DNA of 64,000 bases, taken from NCBI RefSeq assembly GCF_019097595.1, contig NC_080731.1, positions 12,051,571 through 12,115,570 on the forward strand, given 5' to 3'. The DNA is from Hemibagrus wyckioides. Taxonomy: Eukaryota > Chordata > Actinopteri > Siluriformes > Bagridae. Under the pieces are notes generated by a model, which searched no databases, was not told the DNA's origin, and worked only from the letters and a program-made list of their open reading frames with translations. A program made the position numbers and the translations under genes. Below are positions 51,580 through 63,400 of this stretch, in pieces (position 1 is the first letter of the stretch; each line of letters starts with the position of its first letter).

Positions 51580-53408
51580 GTTATCTGTCTTTCTCTAGTC
51601 ACCTGGAAGCATACCTTTTTTTATGTTCCTGTAGAAGACACTCTGTTTTTTCTTGACTCTGTTCCTGCAGGTCTTTCAGTTGTCTCTGCGCCTTTTTAAA
51701 ACAAAAAAAATTATTAACACTTGCTAAGTTGGTGGCAAACATTTAGTATTTTGTCTCCTCACATTCTATCAGTTTTCAATAAAAAATAAATGTGCTGATG
51801 CTGCTGCTCTTGGCTTTGGGATCAAAACCCATAATGTGGACCAGGAACCATAAACTAATCAGGACAAGGAGTCATGTTTTCCTGTTTGTGAGAAGTCATG
51901 TTTAAAAAGCTCCCTCTTTTGCCAAAGCATTCATGCATCCTAGCCAAATCGACATGTGTTTTGGCGGCCTGGATTTAGAGGCAACACTGCGAAAAAATCC
52001 TCCTTCAAATATTTAGAACATCTAGCTTCAGTTAAATCCCTGACTGTTTCTTCATGACTCATTTTCAGGAAGCATTTTTCCATGGTTTGGATCATGGTGA
52101 ATCGAATCAGGAACAATTTAGTGTAGTGAATACTCCTATAGGAATGTTTTGGAAGGTGCAAGGAAATCTGAGAACCCAGGGGAAACCCGAAAATAAACAA
52201 GATACCAAGTGACATACCATTTGCAGTTTTTCCTGGAGGCCACGGTTGTCATTTTCCAGGTCTAGTAATGCTTTCTCCACTGCAGGTCCCAGATGAAGCT
52301 GGCTAGGGCTGAAGACTCCATCATAGCAAAGACTGCTACATTTTCCACTTCGCTTCTCATAATCTGAAAGCCTGGTGAATATGTCCTGCAACATTTGTGT
52401 CATCAACTCTGCTCTCCGGTTTAAGGTCTTCACTTTGTCGTCAGCTTCCATCAGTTTGTGGCCTTCTGCCTGCTTTAGCAAGTGCAGCTCCAGCTCAGAT
52501 GCCTGCAGCTGCTCCATTAACTTTGTGTTTTTCTCAGATTCTTTTAGCCTGTAAAAATATATTATGATATACAGTTTATACCGGAAAAGTGTTATATTTT
52601 CAGACTTTTTAAATGACAAATTTTAGTCTCACTTCAAGTTTATTAAGATGTCTTTCTCAGTTTGGCTTCCTTGCAGTTTGTTTTCTAATTGGATGATGGA
52701 CTGACGGAAATTGAACTTTTGCAGTTCATGTAGCTCATAAGTCTGAAAGGCATAATCAGAGGATGACATACACGTATGCATGTGTACACATGAATAATAT
52801 GCAGAGAGCTATGGTCAGACGGGATAAACACTCACCTCTCTCAGCTGCTTTTGGAGATCTGAGACTTGCTGTGAATAATCCTCTAGTGCATGCTTAAGAA
52901 CATCTCTGCCTTGGAAACTTGCAACGTTCACGTCCACATCAGTGGAGTTAATAGGAGAGATGTAAGAATGTTGGGTGTTAACTCTGAAATCTGGAGATCC
53001 CTCTGATTCGTGATCTACAAGGAGTTCACAAGCATTACTGCAAAACGTGAACACGAAGTGAAAGACTGATATGATAGTTGGAGACGTATTCTCACTTGTA
53101 GAAATATGATTTCCTGGCATGTCTGTGCTGCTAAATGTGCGACCCATTTTTTCCAAAGTGAGCTTGGTGGCTTGTTCAACTTCTTCCTGAAGCTTCAGAG
53201 TTTCTTGGGTTCTTCTCTTCAGCTCCTCACTGTGATGTGCAGGATGATAATCATGCTGTTAGAACAACTCAAATGCGCTGTTAAATTTATATTCAAGAAA
53301 TGATTCTGTAAGGGTGAAATGCCTTACAATTACATTTTTCCTAAACCTTATTATTAGCAGTATTTTATACCTTAGCATTGCCAGGCTGATGCTGTGCTTC
53401 ACCTCCAT
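40970..53408 (-). CDS. ccdc158: Coiled-coil domain-containing protein 158 (CCDC158), 19 firm exons plus a probable 20th
   Basis: Exons in coding order: 53371-53408, 53096-53229, 52836-53014, 52633-52742, 52218-52548, 51615-51691, 51350-51460, 50967-51081, 50688-50807, 50117-50260, 49339-49620, 48479-48647, 46571-46723, 44240-44352, 43547-43705, 43120-43212, 42869-43012, 42638-42765, 41637-41699, 40970-41122; about 938 residues, against 1113 in human. ATG has A at -3 and G at +4. Most of the protein is heptad coiled coil. Human-like stretches include LEDYSQQVSDLQKQL, QKQITAKREQVDLLQSR, VECQEYIQ, LQHTLELK, LVKELRSVI and, in exon 20, RRSPVHSLLT. The exon 19 to 20 junction is out of phase with the best sites. 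The C-terminal coiled coil of human CCDC158 was not found; exon 20 may read on to a stop at 40911. The role is unknown; human expression is testis-biased. Confidence 0.9.
42016..42080. repeat. 35-bp tandem duplication
   Basis: ATAATGTCCTCTGATAATCA begins at 42016 and again at 42051 in an intron of CCDC158. Confidence 0.85.
45673..46108. mobile_element. Second copy of the 33678-34215 TIR element
   Basis: The ends TACACCGATCAGGCATAGC and TTATGCCTGATCAGTGTA are inverted. The interior matches the first copy over the right half (TTTTCCTGCTTCTAACACATC, GGTGCCATGATGAGGAGATC) with a deletion on the left. It sits inside the CCDC158 intron 44353-46570. Confidence 0.8.
46529..46565. repeat. (TG)n microsatellite beside a CCDC158 exon
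   Basis: Two short TG runs separated by TTTA end six bases before the donor side of exon 46571-46723. Confidence 0.9.
46724..48478. other. CCDC158 intron, no gene seen
   Basis: No exon, RNA gene or recognisable mobile element was found in this 1.75 kb intron. The open frames in it lack homology and splice support. Confidence 0.6.
49040..49290. repeat. Teleost LINE/SINE-derived fragment in a CCDC158 intron
   Basis: AAAACATGCTGGTAGGTGGATTG, then AAATTGCCTCTAGGTGTGAATG, matches a common teleost interspersed repeat core. Confidence 0.5.
51546..51579. repeat. (AAT)n microsatellite
   Basis: About 11 AAT units in the intron between the CCDC158 exons 51350-51460 and 51615-51691. Confidence 0.95.
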
Positions 53409-53559
53409 TCTCTCTTCACTCAAGTCTCACTGCAACTGCTTTATAGTTAGACATCTACCAAGTTATCATTATTATCCAAATATAATTAATGCTTTCATGG
53501 AAAAGATTCAAATCAACTTCATAGACAAAGCAGGTTTATGAGGAAAAGTCTCTCCAGTG

Positions 53560-53900
53560 TAAAGAGATTACAGCTTACTTCAACGAGTAACAGCGCGAGC
53601 GTTTTCTCTATTCAAATACCGTGACGCGCTGTGGCATACTTCCGGTGTGCAGCATGCTACAGTCATTCTGTTGGTTTAAATCACATTTTAATTCACTTAA
53701 TTTAGTTGAATATCATAACTAATTAATTACATTAAAAATCTGAAAACGCTATTAAAATTTGCTAGGTCCTCAGTTTGTTTGGCGCTATACAGCCTGCCTG
53801 CTACGCACCTACCGTAGCTAAGTTAGTTAGCACACACTTCAGCAGGGAAGCCGTTGCCGTCACCAAGGCGACAGGCAAGCTAAAGCCCTTAAAAGTAGGC
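53560..53900 (-). promoter_or_regulatory. ccdc158: CCDC158 upstream region with X-box-like motif
   Basis: CpG-containing sequence (ACAGCGCGAGCG, CCGTGACGCGC) lies 150-500 bp upstream of the CCDC158 ATG. GTCACC-AA-GGCGAC at 53859-53872 matches the RFX X-box consensus (GTNRCC, short spacer, RGYAAC) at 11 of 12 positions. No TATA box was recognised. The promoter assignment is positional inference. Confidence 0.45.
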
Positions 53901-54079
53901 GAATCCAATATGGCACTCTAACAGTCACATAGTGCACTATGTAGGGTGTAGAAGATATTGTATCATATCCTGAGGTAGTGCACATGTATAGGAACTGGAG
54001 AGCCATTTGGAACCACTCTCGCCAGTAACTGAACAGTATCGCATTCAGTATCTATATGCAAAATTCACAATTCAGCAAG

Positions 54080-54135
<56 letters not shown>

Positions 54136-54357
54136 ACAAATCAACATATTTTTTAAACATTATTATCATTTTATTAAAGATATAAATGCCTATTCTTTTT
54201 TTCATGTAATAATTAACATGTTTATTTATTATTATAAAATTTTTTTATTGTAATTCAGTTAATTTAGAAAGAATTTTAATTTAAAACAATAGGCATTCAT
54301 GTCTTTAATAACATGATAATAATGTTAAAAAAATGTGTTGATTTGTTCTTTTATCCA

Positions 54358-54426
<69 letters not shown>

Positions 54427-54427
54427 G

Positions 54428-54470
<43 letters not shown>

Positions 54471-54471
54471 G
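54080..54471. repeat. Large inverted repeat capped by complementary tetranucleotide arrays
   Basis: The left arm 54135-54194 and right arm 54288-54347 are reverse complements with about 5 mismatches in 60. The left arm is preceded by (TAGA)n at 54080-54135, and the right arm is followed, after about 10 bases, by (ATCT)n to 54471. Together they could form a hairpin of more than 100 bp with a 93-bp AT-rich loop. Open frames of repeated LSIY across the right array are artefacts. Confidence 0.85.
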
Positions 54472-55149
54472 TTCTCTTCAAGTGAAGCTGTACACAAACA
54501 CTCATGGATTTGATCTAAAATGGATTGTGGAGTCTGTGCCAGCTCGAGTGCACACTGATGTTATGCAAAAAGGGGACAAACCAAATACTAAGAAACTCTG
54601 AAATTCATGCCAGTATTTTAAAGATTTGTTATGAAAATTGTAAAAGCAAATAAATCAAAAATAAAAGCATTTTGAAGTTATTGCATCAGAACTGGTTTTG
54701 TTTTTTTTTGTCAACATCAGCCAGCTCTCTACATGAGCCAGACTTACTTTAACCAAGCAGAAAACATCTTGCACCAGCTAAAGAGCATTCACAGACTTAA
54801 GTGCACAGCAATAAAGCATGACCGCCCCCAGCAATCCTAAACTCTGCCTTCATCCAGCTGCTGAGGGAAACACCTGGATCAATGCTCAGCAGAACTGACA
54901 GATGTGTGAGTCATCCATACAGAGCCCTAGAGCCTGGTACTGTGAGTTAACAGACCCTCCCAATAATGGGCAAGGCAGAGCAGCACTCTGAAAGGATACA
55001 GATGTCCCCAGTGAGACCAAACTTGAGCTCAACCCAAAACTTCCTTCCAAAGTACCTGAGAAATATGAACATTATTAGACATTGTGGAGTTTGTGGAGAA
55101 GCAATGAGTCATCAGTCTGCCATTGTAGTTCATCTGCAGAAGCAGGGAT

Positions 55150-55442
55150 CAGCAAATTGGTAGCCTATCCCAGCACACATTGGGCAAAAGGCAGGAGTAC
55201 ACCCTGGACAGGTCACAAGTCCATCACAGAGCCACATATAGACAAACAACCACACACACTCCTATGGGCAATATAGATTTACCAATCAACCTAACATACA
55301 TGTTTTTGGACTGTGGGAGGCACACAGGCACGGGAAGAACATGCAAACTCTGCACAGAAAGGCCCCTGCCTGTTTGAACCCAGGAATCGGACCCAGAACC
55401 TTCTGGTTGTGAGGCGACAATACTAACCACTAAACCAACATG
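55150..55442. mobile_element. LINE 3'-region fragment
   Basis: AGCCTATCCCAGCACACATTG, CATGTTTTTGGACTGTGGGAG, GAAGAACATGCAAACTC and TGAGGCGACAATACTAACCAC are the ordered cores of a widespread teleost LINE 3' region. Reading frames over it are spurious. Confidence 0.65.
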
Positions 55443-56272
55443 CTTACAGAATAGTATAAAAATGATGCATTATTGTGACAGTCTTGTTTTCTTGCTAAAT
55501 ACAGTGGAATTTTGTCTTATTTTAAAATTAAAAATAAATAGAAGATTTCAGAATTTCAAAAGAAATTCTTTTGAAAGAAAGAAAATAAAAATAAAGAGAT
55601 TCACTATCTTCAAGATCTTGTCCTGATGTCCAGAATCTAATCCTAACCCTAGTCTATTTCTATCTCCCTATTTAAATGTAAGCAAATGTGTGATATTGAC
55701 CATGTTAGGTCAGATTCGTTCATATGACACTCTGATGGGTTTGATCTAAAATGGCTGATAAAATGACTGCTTTATCTGCCACATGTTAGTTTGTGCTCAT
55801 GAAATTGATGATTCTTCAGCTGTCTGTTTCTCTCAGACTGATAATTGACTTAAATCATGGTGGAAATTGAGACAAAAAGACCTGGTTCATCCCAACAGTT
55901 AATGATTGAATGACTGATGAGTTTCATTTCATGACAACTTGTAACCTTGATTTTTATGAATCTGCAGGGTTTAATGGATTATCAAAAGTTGGATGGTTGG
56001 TTGGTTTTTTGTTTGAGTAGTTCGGTCCTTTAGTGAAAATAAAGATCTCTTTGGACTTCTCTCTCTGCAGTGTAGGCAAAACTGAAAATCCAGAAAATTT
56101 GCAAGTCAAATGTATATACTTAAGCTGGATGAAGAACACATACGACACACAAGGACACACATACGACGCAGGACTAGTTGTTCCTGATGCCTGAAGAACT
56201 AGAAAAGCATAATTTAATCTTTTTTTTGCATATTAACATTACTTACTGAAGGCATTCTGAACTTTGATCACT

Positions 56273-58312
56273 ATGGGAGTTCAGGGACTTCACAGGTACA
56301 TCAACAACAGTGATTTTCTGAACAACTGCTGCTTTGGACAAAGCAAACTCATCATCGACGGATCCACTTTGTTCTATTGGCTTTACTTTGGATCTCGTTT
56401 GGACCGAATACATGGTGGAGATTATAATTATTTTGAGGAAACAGTTACACTATTTTTCAACAATCTCAGAATGTGTGATATTGAACCCTATGTGGTGCTT
56501 GATGGAGGCTTTGACATCAGAGGAAAAAAATTTGACACCATGAAGAAAAGATGCCAATTAAGGATCAAAAGTGCTTGTGCCTTGTCTAGCGGTTGTTCAG
56601 GAGAAATTTTACCAATTCTTATCAAAAATGTGTTCAAGCAGGTTCTCTGGAACCTCAGGGTTCCCTTTATTCAGTGTCTGGCAGAGGCGGACTGGGAAGC
56701 AGCTGCTTTGGCCAATGAGTGGAACTGTCCTGTTCTGTCGAATGACAGTGATTTCTACATCTTTGGCAACCGTGGTGGATTTTTGCCCCACACTCATTTC
56801 CAGTGGAGGAAAGTGAACCATCATAAATCTACTGGCAAAAAGTTTATCCATGCCAAATGGTTTGGTTTTAAGAATCTATGTGACACTTTTAACCAAATGA
56901 ATAAACATCTTCTTCCGCTTTTTGCTACCATCCTTGGCAATGACTACATCAAAATGGACAAGAGAACATTTCCAAACTTCACTAAGTTCTCCAGATCCAG
57001 AAGCCAGATTGATGGCTTGCTCAGGTGGTTATCACAATTCTCTGAACCAGAAAAAGCCATTGATGCTCTCCTGGGCCCTGTGGGGATGAACAAGAAATCA
57101 GACAACCCTCGCACTGCAATGATTCAGGAAACAGAAGCATACAAACTTAAACCAAGCTCCATAGCCCAGTTCTTTATAAGTGGAGAAGCTCAGAGCAGAC
57201 CTCCAGGTCTTTTGCAGAACCTGCCAGACTGGACTCTGAAACCTCTGGCGGAAGGCAAGCTAGCTTCCAGCGTTATAGCAGTCCTGACACAACAGAAGGT
57301 CATAATGAACTTCCAGGTGGAGGATTTTGAACTGAGCAGCAGCAGCAACACATCTCGGCTCATACGGCAGGTGACATATGGTCTACTGCTGTGTACAGAA
57401 AGGTGGCAGAAAGTTAGTAAACACAGTAAGTCTGCTGTAGTGAAACAACAATATAATGTGGAGGAATATGACAGACAGAAAACCACACTGACCAAGTCTA
57501 CGGTTCAAGCTTTTCTACCAAGATGTGTAGAAACACAACTTCATTTAGACTCACTGTGGGAGGTTCCACAGGATTTGCGTCTGCAGGTCATGTTAGAGGC
57601 TCTTGATGTGTCTCCGATTGCTGATTCAATCCATGTCCCTGAGAAGCTACAGCTAGCAGTGTATGTCACGTGTTTCTGGTTGAAACAAGCAAAGCCCGAA
57701 CCAAAAGCTGAAATATTTTGGGCTTTACTGACCGGCTTCGTCTATGGACACCTGTGCAGAGAACAACAACCTGAGAAAGAGATTTTAGAGATTTTGGAAA
57801 AGCTTAATCGTTACGATAGTAAGACCGTGGATCTAGAGTTGGCACATGCCTTTTGCCAGTGGCAGTGCTGTTTGAAGGACAGTTTCACTCTGAACCAGCT
57901 ACTGAATCATCCAGTGCCGGAACCAGAGTTAGCAAGGTTGTACTGTGGCTCGTTGGTGCATGGTGTGGCCCGTGAGCTGAAAAGAGGAACAGAACCTAAA
58001 TCTTTTCTCGCTGGATCTTCAGTCGCAATCAGCCTTTATCAAAATCTCCAGGCTGCAGTGGAGAGTGAGCTGGATGATGACTTCATCACAAGATTGAAGA
58101 CCAGGACATGGCAGAGGGAACACCAGGAGTCAGTGGAGGAAACAAGCAGAGCTTTTCAAAATATGTCAGGTGAGGAAGAGGAGAAAGAATCTCACTGCAT
58201 GAAAGATGACAAGGTGCCTGAAAAAACCTGCAGCATTCGTACAAGACATAAAACCAAACACAGATCTTCAAAATCCAAGAGAAAGAAACGTAATCGCGGA
58301 AGGCGGCACTAG
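56273..58312 (+). CDS. aste1: Asteroid homolog 1-like XPG/FEN-family nuclease, single exon
   Basis: A 679-residue intact frame without introns, the same length as human ASTE1. The start is ATG at 56273 (MGVQGL, CACTATGGG context); an in-frame TTG just upstream is not needed. The XPG N-region covers about residues 1-100 and the I-region about 125-165. The acidic residues expected of FEN-type metal sites are visible: D29 (LIIDG), D77 (VVLDGG), E138 and D140 (AEAD), D158 and D160 (NDSDF) and D224 (GNDY). E138/D140 replaces the E-x-E of FEN1, as in human ASTE1. Further marks are SGSLVHG-type LYCGSLVHG near residue 565 and a Lys/Arg-rich tail (KSKRKKRNRGRRH) resembling a nuclear signal. Mammalian ASTE1 has been reported to limit end resection in double-strand-break repair. 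Human ASTE1 has several exons, so this may be a retrocopy or an intronless teleost branch. Confidence 0.92.
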   Translation: MGVQGLHRYINNSDFLNNCCFGQSKLIIDGSTLFYWLYFGSRLDRIHGGDYNYFEETVTLFFNNLRMCDIEPYVVLDGGFDIRGKKFDTMKKRCQLRIKSACALSSGCSGEILPILIKNVFKQVLWNLRVPFIQCLAEADWEAAALANEWNCPVLSNDSDFYIFGNRGGFLPHTHFQWRKVNHHKSTGKKFIHAKWFGFKNLCDTFNQMNKHLLPLFATILGNDYIKMDKRTFPNFTKFSRSRSQIDGLLRWLSQFSEPEKAIDALLGPVGMNKKSDNPRTAMIQETEAYKLKPSSIAQFFISGEAQSRPPGLLQNLPDWTLKPLAEGKLASSVIAVLTQQKVIMNFQVEDFELSSSSNTSRLIRQVTYGLLLCTERWQKVSKHSKSAVVKQQYNVEEYDRQKTTLTKSTVQAFLPRCVETQLHLDSLWEVPQDLRLQVMLEALDVSPIADSIHVPEKLQLAVYVTCFWLKQAKPEPKAEIFWALLTGFVYGHLCREQQPEKEILEILEKLNRYDSKTVDLELAHAFCQWQCCLKDSFTLNQLLNHPVPEPELARLYCGSLVHGVARELKRGTEPKSFLAGSSVAISLYQNLQAAVESELDDDFITRLKTRTWQREHQESVEETSRAFQNMSGEEEEKESHCMKDDKVPEKTCSIRTRHKTKHRSSKSKRKKRNRGRRH

Positions 58313-60431
58313 ATGTATGTGGTTTGTTTTTAAATAATGGTTTGCTTAACAAACATGCATGAACATAAAAGAAAATTGTGGTTTAATTGTTATGAATATA
58401 TTCTAACATATTCTAACATAAATGTAATTATATTATATTTGTTATATTTATGTTATATTATAATATAAATATTATCACTGCTCCTGTGTTCCATTTTTAT
58501 GTTTCAGAAAACATTCTGGTCCTGTATGGGCCCTTATTTAGAAAGAATTAACAAACAAACACATTTATTTATTAAATAAAAAATAAAATGCATTAAACTA
58601 TAGTTACTGAGACATTTTCATGGCTGTGTGCTGCTAAATTATAGTGTGTTTATAATTATGGTCAAATTTTTTAATACTTAGTATTTTTCTGTATCTTGCA
58701 CTAATCTTGTACCAACAGCAATAAACTGCACTAATGTGGGATTTTTATTATATAGTCATTTAAATAGCTTAAATAAATCAGATTTTACTCATTTCATTTT
58801 AACACAGAATTATTAAAATATTGCAAAATGGAATTGTGTGCAATGTTTATTGAATAAACTTTGGCTTTAATAATCTATATACTAAACAGAATACTGTGTA
58901 CCATGTTACCACTGTACACTTTATATACTGTACATCACGTTAAACACTCTGCATCATGTTCAAGAGTATGTTGAGGATCAATGTGCCACTGGTTTAATGA
59001 GATACACAAGCTACAAATCAGTTCTGGGTCTTACACAAAATATAGATCCAAAGTATAGCAACAATGAGGATTGCTCAATAATACTGAAGAAGACCTTTCA
59101 TATTTTGTTTTAATCCATACAATCAGTTTAGTAAATCAAGCTCCACACCACTAGAATTGAATGGCACATGGAGGTCAAGCTGTATGCAAATCTCACTGCA
59201 TTTCTGAATGTTATTGTGGATATATATAGTATATATAAATATATATTTAGTATATTATGCAAATTATCACAGATTCCATGCCATCTATCGTGAGTGAAAG
59301 CTATTAGAGTAAATTAGGTTCTTCCTCATAAGAACTGGCTGACATGTGACTGACATACTGTTTACAAATGTGAACATGTTTCTCATACTTGTTTTCCATT
59401 ATTCTGAGTAGTTTGACACCAATTTTGTGATGATTGGCAAAAATTCTTGGACTAGATCACAAAAGTAGGATTTGCATATATTGCAAATTAGCTTAAAATA
59501 AAATAAACGAACAGGTTCCTACTCCTTTGGCACTTAGATACCTAAAAAGAGATCTAGAAACGAGATAAAATACACAGGCTTGAGTTGGCACACAGAGGAT
59601 TAGAAAAAACCCAGAACAAAATGATATCCAAGGTGGTAAAACTAGAGAGTTTTTTAAAGAGGAAGGCAGGGTCATATACAAAGATCAGTCAAATTAAATA
59701 ATACTCAGTTGACTCGCAAATTGCGATGCTTCATGCTTAGTTTAAAGTTCATGTACAGTCAAGGAAAAAAGAAAGCTCCTCCTACGTCATTTCTATGTTT
59801 ATATTTATTAGGGTCTGAATAACATTTACATTTTTGGCATTTGTTTATGCAGAGCAACTTACAGAAATGCTTTTGAAATAATAATTTTGTGGTCCTCATC
59901 AACTTCTATAACGAAAAACAAACAACTTCAGGCAACAACGAAAAAACACAACACATTTCAACATGTACTCATTTTCCCCCAAAAGTAAACCAGCAATCAT
60001 AAACCCAATGGGAGAAAAAACAAGAGAACCCTTCCCACTTTAACAATTATTAAAAGAGTAATTAGCAGAGAGGTGTTACTAATACAATGCACAAGGTTAT
60101 TTAATCACCAAGTGTGATTATATATAGAAAAGCAGAACATCTGGCAGTTTGCTGATCTGGAGTCCATAGATGTGTGTCTACATCATGCCAAGAAGAAAGA
60201 GCATCAGCTGTGACCTCAGAGAAGCAATTTTTGCCGCTCAATAGTCTGGGTAGGGTTATAAGGCCATCTCCAAACAATCTGAAACTCATCATTGTATATT
60301 GTGAAAATGATTGTTTGCAATTGAAGAACCTTCAAGGCCTAAAGGCTTCTGTAACCACATTATATATGTATGATCATAACTTGTTCAGAAAAAGACTGAA
60401 GAAGTATGACTCTCAAGGAGGGGTACACACT
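58313..60431. other. Intergenic interval between ASTE1-like and the minisatellite
   Basis: Very AT-rich sequence with several AATAAA sites (for example 58721 and 58853) that could serve the ASTE1-like transcript. No gene was recognised. Confidence 0.55.
58884..58965. repeat. Isolated, diverged cluster of minisatellite-like units
   Basis: ACTGTGTACCATGTTACC, ACTGTACACT, ACTGTACATCACGTTAAAC and ACTCTGCATCATGTT are about four degenerate copies of the 19-bp unit that forms the array from 60432. They lie 1.5 kb upstream of it. Confidence 0.65.
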
Positions 60432-63400
60432 GGACACCCTGTTTAACACTGTACACCATCTTAAACACTGTACCTCCAGTAAAACACTGCACATCCTTTT
60501 AAACACTGTACGTGATTTTAGACAGTGTATGTCATTAGAAACACTAATACACTAAAACACAAATAACTTGTTACACATTGTACATGCTGTTAAACACTGC
60601 ACACCATGTCAAACACTATCCTGTTAAACACTGTACATCCTGTTAAACACTATTCTGTCAAACACTGTACATCCTGTTAAACACTGTATACCATGTTAAA
60701 CACTATCCTGTCAAACACTGTATACCATGTTAAACACTATCCTGTCAAACACTGTACATCCTGTTAAACACTGTACACCATGTTAAACACTATCCTGTTA
60801 AACACTGTACACCATGTTAAACACTGTACACCATGATAAACACTGTACATCCTGTTAAACACTAAATCCTGTTAAACACTGTACACCATGATAAACACTG
60901 TACATCCTGTTAAACACTGTACACCATGATAAACACTGTACACCATGATAAACACTGTACATCCTGTTAAACACTAAATCCTGTTAAACACTGTACACCA
61001 TGATAAACACTGTACATCCTGTTAAACACTGTACACCATGATAAACACTGTACAACCTGTTAAACACTGTACACCATGATAAACACTGTACATCCTGTTA
61101 AACACTAAATCCTGTTAAACACTGTACACCATGATAAACACTGTACACCATGATAAACACTGTACATCCTGTTAAACACTAAATCCTGTTAAACACTGTA
61201 CACCATGATAAACACTGTACATCCTGTTAAACACTGTACACCATGATAAACACTGTACATCCTGTTAAACACTGTACACCATGATAAACACTGTACATCC
61301 TGTTAAACACTGTACACCATGATAAACACTGTACATCCTGTTAAACACTAAATCCTGTTAAACACTGTACACCATGATAAACACTGTACACCATGATAAA
61401 CACTGTACATCCTGTTAAACACTAAATCCTGTTAAACACTGTACACCATGATAAACACTGTACATCCTGTTAAACACTAAATCCTGTTAAACACTGTACA
61501 CCATGATAAACACTGTACATCCTGTTAAACAATAAATCCTGTTAAACACTGTACATCCTGTTAAACACTGTACACCATGATAAACACTGTACATCCTGTT
61601 AAACACTGTACACCATGATAAACACTGTACATCCTGTTAAACACTGTACAACCTGTTAAACACTGTACACCATGATAAACACTGTACACCATGATAAACA
61701 CTGTACATCCTGTTAAACACTGTACACCATGATAAACACTGTACATCCTGTTAAACTCTGTACATCCTGTTAAACACTGTACACCATGATAAACACTGTA
61801 CATCCTGTTAAACTCTGTACATCCTGTTAAACACTGTACACCATGATAAACACTGTACATCCTGTTAAACACTGTACAACCTGTTAAACACTGTACACCA
61901 TGATAAACACTGTACACCATGATAAACACTGTACATCCTGTTAAACACTGTACACCATGATAAACACTATGTCCTGTTAAACACTGTACAACCTGTTAAA
62001 CACTGTACACCATGATAAACACTGTACAACCTGTTAAACACTGTACACCATGATAAACACTGTACAACCTGTTAAACACTAAATCCTGTTAAACACTGTA
62101 CACCATGATAAACACTGTACACCATGATAAACACTGTACATCCTGTTAAACACTAAATCCTGTTAAACACTGTACACCATGATAAACACTGTACATCCTG
62201 TTAAACACTGTACATCCTGTTAAACACTGTACATCCTGTTAAACACTAAATCCTGTTAAACACTGTACACCATGATAAACACTGTACACCATGATAAACA
62301 CTGTACAACCTGATAAACACTGTACAACCTGTTAAACACTAAATCCTGTTAAACACTGTACACCATGTTAAACACTGTACACCATGATAAACACTGTACA
62401 ACCTGATAAACACTGTACATCCTGTTAAACACTAAATCCTGTTAAACACTGTACACCATGATAAACACTGTACACCATGATAAACACTGTACAACCTGTT
62501 AAACACTGCACACCATGATAAACACTGTACACCATGATAAACACTGTACATCCTGTTAAACACTGTACACCATGATAAACACTGTACACCATGATAAACA
62601 CTGTACATCCTGTTAAACATTGTACACCATGATAAACACTGTACAACCTGTTAAACACTGTACATCCTGTTAAACACTGTACACCATGATAAACACTGTA
62701 CAACCTGTTAAACACTGTACACCATGATAAACACTACATCCTGTTAAACACTGTACACCATGATAAACTCTGTACACCATGATAAACACTGTACACCATG
62801 ATAAACTCTGTACACCATGATAAACACTGTACACCATGATAAACACTGTACACCATGATAAACACTGTACACCATGATAAACTCTGTACACCATGTTAAA
62901 CACTGTACACCATGATAAACTCTGTACACCATGTTAAACTCTGTACATCCTGTTAAACACTGTACATCCTGTTAAACACTGTACAACCTGTTAAACACTG
63001 TACACCATGATAAACACTGTACACCATGATAAACACTGTACATCCTGTTAAACACTGTACACCATGATAAACACTACGTCCTGTTAAACACTGTACAACC
63101 TGTTAAACACTGTACACCATGATAAACACTGTACAACCTGTTAAACACTGTACACCATGATAAACACTGTACAACCTGTTAAACACTAAGTCCTGTTAAA
63201 CACTGTACACCATGATAAACACTGTACATCCTGTTAAACACCAAATCCTGTTAAACACTGTACACCATGATAAACACTGTACATCCTGTTAAACACTGTA
63301 CATCCTGTTAAACACTAAATCCTGTTAAACACTGTACACCATGATAAACACTGTACACCATGATAAACACTGTACAACCTGATAAACACTGTACAACCTG

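Noticed and set aside
54313..54601. Open frames rich in LSIYLSIY
   Set aside because: Direct translation of the (ATCT)n array. Not protein-like outside it.
56264..56272. Upstream in-frame TTG as start of the ASTE1-like protein
   Set aside because: A non-ATG start is unnecessary. The family begins with MG(V/I)(Q/R)GL, which is given by the ATG at 56273 in good context.
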